A DNA stretch of 64,000 nucleotides, taken from assembly GCF_021653995.1 (NCBI RefSeq), contig NZ_JAJJOZ010000001.1, positions 775,397-839,396 of the forward strand, read 5' to 3'. The notes below the pieces were generated by a model. It was not told the origin of the DNA, searched no databases, and saw only the letters and a list, made by a program, of their open reading frames with translations. The DNA comes from Allopusillimonas lactea (GTDB lineage Bacteria; Pseudomonadota; Gammaproteobacteria; Burkholderiales; Burkholderiaceae_B). Made by a program: the position numbers and the translations under genes. This document shows positions 25,721 to 32,525 of the stretch, one piece after another (positions within the stretch are counted from its first letter, which is position 1; the number at the start of each line of letters is the position of its first letter).

Positions 25721-26116
25721 TCAAACCGTAGCGCTGGCCAGCGGATAGACGCCATCGGCGTCATGCACCTCATTACCCGTGAGCGGCGGATTGAATACGC
25801 AGATAACCCGCAACGGCTGCGTGCCGCCGCGCAGCCAGTGCTCGTCATTCTCGTTCAGCGCATACACCACGCCTGGCCCGAGCGCATACTTCTTACCGTC
25901 GGCGATCGTTTCGATCTCACCGTCGCCTTCGATGCACCATACGGCTTCGAGATGATTCTGATAATGGATGTGGGTCTGCGTGCCGGGAAAAATCGTGGTT
26001 TCGTGAAACGAAAACCCCATCCCGTCCTTGCTCAGCAGTACACGCCGGCTAACCCAGGTATCGGTCTTGACCTCATGCTCGGTACCAATCACATCGTTCA
26101 CATTGCGTACGATCAT
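25721..26116 (-). CDS. ectC: Ectoine synthase
   Basis: 131-residue cupin-fold enzyme that closes N-gamma-acetyl-2,4-diaminobutyrate to ectoine. The sequence MIVRNVNDVIGTEHEVKTDTW, the HYQNHLEAVWCIEGDGEIET cupin motif and the C-terminal VYALNENDEHWLRGG are typical, and the length is normal. The start overlaps the ectB stop by ATGA. Confidence 0.96.
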   Translation of the reverse strand: MIVRNVNDVIGTEHEVKTDTWVSRRVLLSKDGMGFSFHETTIFPGTQTHIHYQNHLEAVWCIEGDGEIETIADGKKYALGPGVVYALNENDEHWLRGGTQPLRVICVFNPPLTGNEVHDADGVYPLASATV

Positions 26117-27423
26117 CGCGCCTTTCCTCCAAATTTCAGCACACGAGCACTCACGCCGCGCTCACCCAGTACCTGCGCCACGCTGCGTTCGATAATTTCC
26201 AGACCGCGAAGCAACAGGTCGTCCTCGATCGTCAGTGCGGGCAGTATCTTGAGCACCTCATCGTGCGCGCCCGAGGTTTCAATCACTACACCATGCTCGA
26301 ATGCCTTGGCCGCAAATGCATTGGCCAAGCCATTTTCTGGCGGCGCAACCAGCCCCTGGATCAGGCCGCGCCCACGTACGCTCAAGCCTGCCGCAGGATA
26401 GCTGTGCACGATATTTTCGAGCCAGTCGCGCACCATGCGTTCCTTGCGCGCGGTTTCCTTCGCGAAGCGGCCGTCGGCCCAATAGCTGTCCAGCGCCTGG
26501 GCGGCGGTCACGAACGCCAGATTGTTGCCGCGGAAAGTGCCGCTGTGGGCGCCCGGCTTCCAGATATCGAACTCGGGCTTCATCATTACCAACGACATCG
26601 GCATACCGAAACCAGACAGCGATTTTGACAGCGTGATAATGTCGGGTTGGATGCCGAAGGGCTCGAAGCTGAAGAACGTGCCAGTGCGGCCGCAGCCCAC
26701 TTGAATGTCATCGACGATCAGCAGCATGTCGTAGCGTCGGCAGACGCGCTCGAGATCCTGCAACCAACGCCGCGAGGCAACATTTACGCCGCCTTCGCCC
26801 TGTACGGTTTCGACAATGACCGCGGCGGGATGATCCAGGCCGCTGCTGGGATCATCGAGCATACGCTCGATATAGTCCATGGTATTGACGTCCGGCCCCA
26901 TATACCCGTCGAAAGGCATAAAGGTGGAATTTCCCAGCGCCATCCCCGCGGCCTGGCGGAATTTTGCATTGGCTGTCGCACCCAGCGAGCCCACCGACAC
27001 GCCATGAAAGCCATGGGTAAACGAAATGATGTTGGAACGGCCTTTGACTTGCCGGGCGAGCTTTAGCGCCGCCTCGACCGCGTTGGTCCCGGTCGGCCCG
27101 GTGAACTGTAGCCGGTACTCCCAGCCGCGCGGTTTCAGCAATACCCGGTCTACCGCTTCCAGAAAATACTTCTTGGCGCTGGTTGCCATGTCCAGGCCGT
27201 GCACTACACCGTCAGTATTCAGATAATCAATCAGGCGACTCTTGAGCACCTGATTGTTGTGTCCATAATTCAGCGTCCCCGCACCACTGAAGAAATCGAT
27301 ATATTCATTATTCTGTTCATCGATGAGGAGCGATCCCTTGGCCTTGTTGAAAACAACCGGGAACGACCGGACGTAGCCCCTGACTTCAGACTCCATCCGG
27401 TCAAATATTTTCAAATCAGTCAT
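26113..27423 (-). CDS. ectB: L-2,4-diaminobutyrate transaminase (ectoine pathway)
   Basis: 436-residue PLP-dependent class III aminotransferase that makes 2,4-diaminobutyrate from aspartate semialdehyde and glutamate. The PLP-binding Lys lies in TLSKSLSGFG, and the family blocks SGAGTLNYGHN, GVSVGSLGATAN and LLIVDDIQVGCGRTG are present. AAGGAGAAG stands before the ATG. A gap of 100 bases with a stem-loop separates it from ectA, unlike the other tight junctions. Confidence 0.96.
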   Translation of the reverse strand: MTDLKIFDRMESEVRGYVRSFPVVFNKAKGSLLIDEQNNEYIDFFSGAGTLNYGHNNQVLKSRLIDYLNTDGVVHGLDMATSAKKYFLEAVDRVLLKPRGWEYRLQFTGPTGTNAVEAALKLARQVKGRSNIISFTHGFHGVSVGSLGATANAKFRQAAGMALGNSTFMPFDGYMGPDVNTMDYIERMLDDPSSGLDHPAAVIVETVQGEGGVNVASRRWLQDLERVCRRYDMLLIVDDIQVGCGRTGTFFSFEPFGIQPDIITLSKSLSGFGMPMSLVMMKPEFDIWKPGAHSGTFRGNNLAFVTAAQALDSYWADGRFAKETARKERMVRDWLENIVHSYPAAGLSVRGRGLIQGLVAPPENGLANAFAAKAFEHGVVIETSGAHDEVLKILPALTIEDDLLLRGLEIIERSVAQVLGERGVSARVLKFGGKAR

Positions 27424-27482
27424 TTATCTTCTCCTTCTATTGATGAAACGCCTTCCCACGACGTGCCCTCGCAGGAACGCCA

Positions 27483-27524
27483 GCGTTTCGATTAAAGACG
27501 ATCAGCCCACCCGCGACGAAACGC
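27483..27524 (-). other. Stem-loop between ectA and ectB
   Basis: GCGTTTCG and CGAAACGC (8-base arms, 26-base loop) begin at the ectA stop codon. There is no U-run. It could be an mRNA processing or stability element that sets the ratio of EctA to EctBCD. Confidence 0.4.
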
Positions 27525-28117
27525 TATAGAGGCTGAAATGGGCCAATGCGAAGCAGGGGTTCGTCGTCGTGCCCCTGCGGGCCGAACAATGAACGGCCAA
27601 ACAGCGGCGACTCTGAAATCCTGGTATTGAGTGAACGGGCCATCCCTTCGAACAGCGCTCGCGATGCGCGGTTCTCGGGCCCGACAGTCGTTTCGATGAA
27701 GCGCACATGGCGCAGGCCCGGGCGTCGCAGCAATTGCCGCAACATTTGCCCTGCCAGGCCCTTACCCCGCGCGTCGGGGTGTACAGCTACCTGCCAGACG
27801 AACAATGTGTCTGACTTATCTGGAACAAGATAGCCAGAGATATATCCCTGCAATGACTCGCCCTCGCCGGCGACGATGCACGTGGCCGGAAAGTGCTCGC
27901 TGAGCACCAGATAGGTATAGCGGGAATTGAGGTCGAGTGGCGGGCACTCGGAGACAAGCTGGTGAATGGCGACGCCGTCGTCCTTGCGCGGTCGCCTGAA
28001 CCAGGTCTGGCCTGATCCGGAGGGTGAGGTTGCCGCGCTTGCGGTGCCGTAGGAGGCATCGGGCGCGGCAGAGACAGGATTTTGTTCGAGGGGGTTGATC
28101 GTTAATTCAGTCGTCAC
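27524..28117 (-). CDS. ectA: L-2,4-diaminobutyrate N-gamma-acetyltransferase
   Basis: 197-residue GNAT-fold enzyme of ectoine synthesis using acetyl-CoA. The core WFRRPRKDDGVAIHQLVSECPPLDLNS-type opening starts near residue 39, after a polar N-terminal extension. The acetyl-CoA loop is VHPDARGKGLAGQML, and the C-terminal HDDEPLLRI is typical of EctA. The start overlaps the stop of ectR (ATGA at 28114-28117), so the regulator and the first enzyme are translated from the same message. Confidence 0.95.
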   Translation of the reverse strand: MTTELTINPLEQNPVSAAPDASYGTASAATSPSGSGQTWFRRPRKDDGVAIHQLVSECPPLDLNSRYTYLVLSEHFPATCIVAGEGESLQGYISGYLVPDKSDTLFVWQVAVHPDARGKGLAGQMLRQLLRRPGLRHVRFIETTVGPENRASRALFEGMARSLNTRISESPLFGRSLFGPQGHDDEPLLRIGPFQPL

Positions 28118-28656
28118 ACCATAAGTCCCGATTCTGGAAGCGCCCCCTTGGTGTCGGGAACATCAAGGATAGGCGAAGCATGATCGCCTGGCGCTTCGGG
28201 CGGCGCCACGCCGCCGGATTCCATAAGATCGACAATACGCTCGAGCGACGAGGTAATACTCGCCTGCTCGGGCTCGGGCAAGGCCTTGAGCGCCTCTGAC
28301 AGCTTCTGCTGCAGCGGCGAAGGTGTGTCAATTGCCAACTGGCGGCCAGCATCGGTGGCCGTGACGAAAACGATGCGGCGGTCTTCTCGGCCGCGTTCAC
28401 GGCGAATCAGACCCTTGTCTTCGAGACGGTCGAGAATGCCGACAACGGTGCTGGCGCTGACGTGAATTTCACGGCTGATCGCGGTGGCGGTCAGCGGCCC
28501 GTGGTCGATAACCGCCCGCAGGCACACAAGCTGCGGCGCCGTGATGTTGCTGCATGCGGCAAGCTGACGCGAATGCAGAGCAACCGACCGCGTTATGCGG
28601 CGTAGCGCGCGCAATATGCGCAGATCAAATTGCTCGGTAGTGCTGGGGGCGGTCAT
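28114..28656 (-). CDS. ectR: MarR-family regulator of ectoine genes
   Basis: 180-residue winged-helix regulator. The DNA-binding part is about residues 40-110 (TAISREIHVSASTVVGILDRLEDKGLIRRERGREDRRIVFVTATDAGR). It is likely the EctR repressor, known in methylotrophs and others to control ect operons. Here it is the first gene of the operon and overlaps ectA, rather than being divergent. A palindromic site, also found before ehuB, lies 33-48 bases upstream of its start, which suggests it controls both its own operon and ehuBCDA (inference). Confidence 0.88.
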   Translation of the reverse strand: MTAPSTTEQFDLRILRALRRITRSVALHSRQLAACSNITAPQLVCLRAVIDHGPLTATAISREIHVSASTVVGILDRLEDKGLIRRERGREDRRIVFVTATDAGRQLAIDTPSPLQQKLSEALKALPEPEQASITSSLERIVDLMESGGVAPPEAPGDHASPILDVPDTKGALPESGLMV

Positions 28657-28673
28657 GATATATGTGTAAAAAA

Positions 28674-28704
28674 CAATTCAACAAAATTGATTTCTACTCA
28701 AATC
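28674..28704 (-). promoter_or_regulatory. ectR operator region with two palindromes
   Basis: The shared site reads GATTTGAGTAGAAATC on the minus strand (28689-28704). Directly next to it is CAATT-N6-AATTG (28674-28689), a second palindrome. Together they cover the region where a -35 (TTGAGT) and weak -10 (AATTGT) would lie, 17 bases apart. The first site differs by one base from that upstream of ehuB. Confidence 0.65.
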
Positions 28705-28807
28705 ATATGAGACCTGAACGAATACGTCAAGGTGACGCTATGACGAACGGCAGGCCACAGGGCGCTGCAGCAGCGCCAGGCGACCGCGTGCCTGCCTGTA
28801 CAACGTC

Positions 28808-30268
28808 TCAGGAGGCGGTACCGCCGACAGTCAGGCTGTCCAGCCGGATTGTGGGCATGCCTACGCCCACCGGCACACTCTGGCCCTCTTTGCCGCAGGT
28901 GCCCACCCCGGAATCAAGCTGCAAGTCGTTCCCTATCATGCTGACGGTATTCATGGCATCGGGGCCGTTGCCAATCAGCGTGGCGCCCTTGACCGGATAC
29001 GTGATGCGGCCGTCCTCGATCATGTATGCCTCGGAGGCCGAGAACACAAACTTGCCACTGGTGATATCCACCTGCCCACCGCCGAAATTGGCCGCATATA
29101 GGCCTTTCTTGACCGAGCCGATGATCTCGGCAGGATCTTTGTCGCCACCCAGCATATAGGTATTGGTCATGCGCGGCATAGGCAAATGTGCATAGGACTC
29201 GCGCCGCCCATTGCCGGTCACCGGCATTTTCATCAGACGCGCATTGAGTGAATCCTGCATATACCCCTTGAGAATGCCGTCCTCAATCAGCACGTTATGT
29301 TGGGTCGGGTTGCCTTCATCGTCGATATTGAGCGAACCACGGCGATCAGCCAGCGTACCGTCGTCGACCACGGTAACACCGCGCGCCGCCACGCGCTCGC
29401 CGATGCGCCCGGAAAATACGCTGGAGCCCTTGCGATTGAAATCGCCTTCCAGCCCGTGGCCCACTGCTTCGTGCAGCAAGATGCCGGGCCAGCCTGCGCC
29501 CAGCACCACTGTCATTTCGCCAGCCGGGGCCGGGCGAGACTCGAGATTGGTCAGTGCTTCGTGCACGGCCCGGGCCACATAGCCGCGCAGAAGGTCATCG
29601 GTGAAATAAGCCAGCCCGGTGCGGCCGCCCCCGCCGGCAACGCCAACTTCACGCCGCCCGTTGCGCTCGGCGATCACAGTAAGCGACAGCCTGACCAAAG
29701 GTCGTACGTCGGCGGCCAGGCGCCCGTCGCTGCCCGCTACCATGACAACATCGTATTCCGCGCCCAGCCCGGCCATCACCTGGATAATGTGAGGATCCGC
29801 CGCCCGCGCCATGGCTTCGATGCGCTCCAGAAGTGCTACCTTTTCGGGGGCAGTCAGCGTGGCAACCGGGTCGATGGCCGGGTATAGGCCGGCGCGCGGC
29901 AGCCCTTCCCCAGCGGATATTTTTTGCTTTCCCGCGCCCTTGCGGCCTATGGCCCGCACGGCGTGGGCGGACGACATCAACGCCTCGGCCGACAGGCTGT
30001 CGGAATATGCGAATGCGGTTTTCTCGCCGCTGAGTGCGCGCACGCCAACACCCTGCTCTATTGAGAAACTGCCGGTCTTGACGATGCCTTCTTCCAGGCT
30101 CCAGCTTTCACTGCGCGTATATTGAAAATAAAGGTCGGCATAATCAACCTTGTGCGTAAAGATCGCGCCCAGCGCACGCGCCATGTCAGATTCGGTCAAC
30201 CCCCAAGGGTCGAGCAGCAGCGATTTGGCCGTGGCCAGGGACTGAATGGTTGTATCTACGGGTTTCAT
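28808..30268 (-). CDS. tldD: Metalloprotease TldD
   Basis: 486-residue cytosolic subunit of the TldD/TldE (PmbA) protease, known for microcin B17 maturation and CcdA decay. The zinc-binding motif is in LLHEAVGHGLEGDFNRKG, and the ending TVSMIGNDLQLDSGVGTCGKEGQSVPVG is typical. The ATG at 30268 (MKPVDTTIQSL) matches normal family length; the open frame further upstream overlaps the nitrilase gene. It is 25 bases after that gene. The partner tldE is not in the window. Confidence 0.95.
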   Translation of the reverse strand: MKPVDTTIQSLATAKSLLLDPWGLTESDMARALGAIFTHKVDYADLYFQYTRSESWSLEEGIVKTGSFSIEQGVGVRALSGEKTAFAYSDSLSAEALMSSAHAVRAIGRKGAGKQKISAGEGLPRAGLYPAIDPVATLTAPEKVALLERIEAMARAADPHIIQVMAGLGAEYDVVMVAGSDGRLAADVRPLVRLSLTVIAERNGRREVGVAGGGGRTGLAYFTDDLLRGYVARAVHEALTNLESRPAPAGEMTVVLGAGWPGILLHEAVGHGLEGDFNRKGSSVFSGRIGERVAARGVTVVDDGTLADRRGSLNIDDEGNPTQHNVLIEDGILKGYMQDSLNARLMKMPVTGNGRRESYAHLPMPRMTNTYMLGGDKDPAEIIGSVKKGLYAANFGGGQVDITSGKFVFSASEAYMIEDGRITYPVKGATLIGNGPDAMNTVSMIGNDLQLDSGVGTCGKEGQSVPVGVGMPTIRLDSLTVGGTAS

Positions 30269-30293
30269 GAATGGCCGCGAGAAAAAGTATGTT

Positions 30294-31118
30294 TTACAGA
30301 GTGCGATGCCTGAGCGCCGGCAGTGCGGTGCGCACCGCCTCCAGGCGCCCCGGCGCGATGTTGCCGGCCGCATAACCAGGGCCTTCGGCGATTTGCTCTA
30401 CGATATCGCCCCATGGATCCACTAACATGGAATGACCCCATGTACGACGACCATTTTCATGCCTGCCTCCCTGGGCAGGGGCCAGTACGTAACATTGGTT
30501 TTCAATGGCTCGCGCACGCAACAGGATTTCCCAGTGCGCCGAACCAGTTGTGTAGGTGAAGGCGGATGGCAGGACAATCAAGCTGACTTCGCCCTGCGCC
30601 CTGAACAGCTCTGGAAAGCGCAGGTCGTAGCAGATTGACAGCCCTACTTTTCCGCACGGGCTGTCGAATATCGTCGGTGCATTATCACCGGGCCTTATCG
30701 ATATGGATTCATCATAGGCCTCATTGCCTTTGCGAAAGCCGAACAGGTGAATCTTGTCATACCGAGCCACTTGCGCGCCGGCCGGATCGTACACAAGGCA
30801 TGAATTATATATGCGGTCTGCATCAGGGCTTTCAAGTGGCAGGGTGCCGCCCACCAGCCATATTGAATGGCGACGCGCCTGATCCGCCAGAAAGGCCTGG
30901 ATCAGCCCGCTGCCGGACGTTTCGCGAATCGCCAGTTTATCCGCGTCACGATGGCCCATGAAGCAGAAATACTCAGGCAAGGCCAGGATCCGCGCGCCAT
31001 CGGCAACCGCGGCCGCAATCAGCTCGGCAGCCTGGGCGAGATTATCTTTCACGCTGGAGGACGAAACCATTTGAATAGCCGCAACGCGAAAATCTGGTAC
31101 AGGATTATTTACTGACAT
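30294..31118 (-). CDS. Carbon-nitrogen hydrolase (Nit family, deaminated glutathione amidase-like)
   Basis: 274-residue nitrilase-superfamily amidase. The catalytic triad is visible: Glu in ALPEYFCFMG, Lys in YDKIHLFGFRKGNEAYDES, and Cys in LSICYDLRFPELFR. These blocks match the Nit1/NitA group that repairs deaminated glutathione. The start was set at ATG 31118; it has no strong ribosome binding site. In many betaproteobacteria a Nit gene stands directly before tldD, as here. Confidence 0.9.
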   Translation of the reverse strand: MSVNNPVPDFRVAAIQMVSSSSVKDNLAQAAELIAAAVADGARILALPEYFCFMGHRDADKLAIRETSGSGLIQAFLADQARRHSIWLVGGTLPLESPDADRIYNSCLVYDPAGAQVARYDKIHLFGFRKGNEAYDESISIRPGDNAPTIFDSPCGKVGLSICYDLRFPELFRAQGEVSLIVLPSAFTYTTGSAHWEILLRARAIENQCYVLAPAQGGRHENGRRTWGHSMLVDPWGDIVEQIAEGPGYAAGNIAPGRLEAVRTALPALRHRTL

Positions 31119-31183
31119 ATGTAGTTTCTTACAGAGCACCTTACCCGCGAACATTGCATGCAATTCTGACAGATAATGCGCAA

Positions 31184-31198
31184 ATTAATCCTATTAAT
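31184..31198. promoter_or_regulatory. AT-rich palindrome in the nit/H-NS divergent region
   Basis: ATTAAT-CCT-ATTAAT is a 15-base repeat of a self-complementary hexamer in an AT-rich gap. A possible -10 box TAGAAT for the H-NS-like gene lies at 31214-31219. AT-rich repeats are expected at autoregulated H-NS promoters. Confidence 0.4.
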
Positions 31199-31288
31199 AA
31201 TGCGGAAATAAGATAGAATTAACGCTCGCCGCAAAAACCCATGCGGTTCATTTAAAACGCGCCCCTCAATCATCAACAGGGACTTCTA

Positions 31289-31639
31289 ATGCCTCGCGAT
31301 ACCAGTTCAACACTTCAAAAGATTGAGAAAGAAATCCAACGCCTTCAAAAACAGGCGAAAACCCTGCAGGCCAAGCGCCGCGGGCCCATCCTTGCCAGCA
31401 TACTGCGTTCAATGCGCGAGTACGATATCACGCCTGAAGACGTCGCGGCGGTGTACAACAGCCACAGTGCGCGCAAGACCGCACGCAAGCAGGCGACACC
31501 CGCCCCACGGCGCGTCGTGCCGCCCAAGTATCGCCACCCTGAAACCGGGGATACCTGGACGGGCCGGGGCAAGCCGCCAAAATGGATCACGGCTGCCGAA
31601 GCCGAAGGCAAGAAGCGTGACGACTTCCTCATCCAATAA
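31289..31639 (+). CDS. H-NS histone-like nucleoid protein
   Basis: 116-residue small basic protein. An N-terminal coiled-coil for oligomerisation (residues 7-30, LQKIEKEIQRLQKQAKTLQA) is followed by a linker and the C-terminal AT-hook-like DNA-binding motif TWTGRGKPPKWITAAEAEGK. This is the architecture of the short H-NS-like proteins (BpH3 type) of Bordetella and Burkholderia. It probably silences AT-rich DNA. It has its own terminator. Confidence 0.92.
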   Translation: MPRDTSSTLQKIEKEIQRLQKQAKTLQAKRRGPILASILRSMREYDITPEDVAAVYNSHSARKTARKQATPAPRRVVPPKYRHPETGDTWTGRGKPPKWITAAEAEGKKRDDFLIQ

Positions 31640-31664
31640 CGGCAACCGCTCGTATCAAACCTCG

Positions 31665-31689
31665 AAGGCCTGCGCAAGCAGGCCTTTTT
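31665..31689 (+). terminator. Rho-independent terminator of the H-NS-like gene
   Basis: AAGGCCTGC pairs with GCAGGCCTT around a GCAA tetraloop, followed by a T-run. It may also serve the convergent lipoprotein gene. Confidence 0.88.
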
Positions 31690-31703
31690 AATATTGAGCG
31701 GAG

Positions 31704-32351
31704 TCAGCGCCCGCGCTCATATTCGACTTCACGCACTTGGCCATTATTACCCGGAAACCCGTCGAATACCGCACGTGCCAAATACGGCATCGCCTGCGCA
31801 AGGTTGTCCGAACCGCTGACATTGACGGCGGTGGACCGGTAAACCTCAGCGCCTTTCCGTTGACGATCATTAATCGTGACAGTAAGTGTGTTTTTATAAA
31901 CCATTACCGGCACGGTGGAAACCGAAGGCGGATAATAGACCGCCCCGCCCCAATACGGGCCGCCGCCAAACCATCCGAATGACGGGCCGAACCCCCACCC
32001 ATCATTTAAATATGGGTCGTTATATTGCCTGACCCAGGTCTGTGTAACCGGATTTGAATAATCGACATGCACATCAAAACGTGCCGCCGCCGCATTCGGC
32101 GCCTCAATGAGGCCGACGGGGCCGATATTTGCCCTGATCATGTCCGCAAAGCTCTGGAACTGCAGATTATTGACCTGGTTTGCAGACGGTACGATGTGAT
32201 AGCTTGCGCCCTGCGCATCAGCGGGCCATTGCTGGTAACTGGTCACCCGCGCAGACAAGGTGGACGCGCAACCGGCCAGCAACGTCATGCCGACGCACAA
32301 TGCCACCCCGCGCCAAAACTGCCTGTAGTATGCCTTGGCGGTACGCCACAT
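31704..32351 (-). CDS. DUF4136 outer-membrane lipoprotein
   Basis: 215-residue lipoprotein. The N-terminus has a hydrophobic segment ending in the lipobox LLAGC, with the Cys near residue 28. The rest matches DUF4136: YHIVPSANQVNNLQFQSFADMIRANI, then a Gly/Trp/Tyr-rich middle (GWGFGPSFGWFGGGPYWGG), then MVYKNTLTVTINDRQ and AQAMPYLARAVFDGFPG. GGGAG eight bases before the ATG at 32351 supports this start. Function is unknown; such proteins are anchored in the outer membrane. Confidence 0.85.
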   Translation of the reverse strand: MWRTAKAYYRQFWRGVALCVGMTLLAGCASTLSARVTSYQQWPADAQGASYHIVPSANQVNNLQFQSFADMIRANIGPVGLIEAPNAAAARFDVHVDYSNPVTQTWVRQYNDPYLNDGWGFGPSFGWFGGGPYWGGAVYYPPSVSTVPVMVYKNTLTVTINDRQRKGAEVYRSTAVNVSGSDNLAQAMPYLARAVFDGFPGNNGQVREVEYERGR

Positions 32352-32525
32352 AATGTTCTCCCGCGGCACGGCCGCCTGTGCGCCCGGAATTCCTGCGCCC
32401 CAGCGCTGCCGATGCGTTTATTGGACCCCGAGAACGGGGTAAAGGTTGCACCTACATTATAAAAAACCAGAAGCAGCGGCAAACACTACAATAAAGCTGT
32501 CTGGAACCTATTGAAACAGCTCTCC

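Noticed and set aside
27364..27375. GGGAACG within ectB as a third ECF promoter
   Set aside because: No GCATCCAAT block at the right distance and it lies inside a coding region on the wrong strand.
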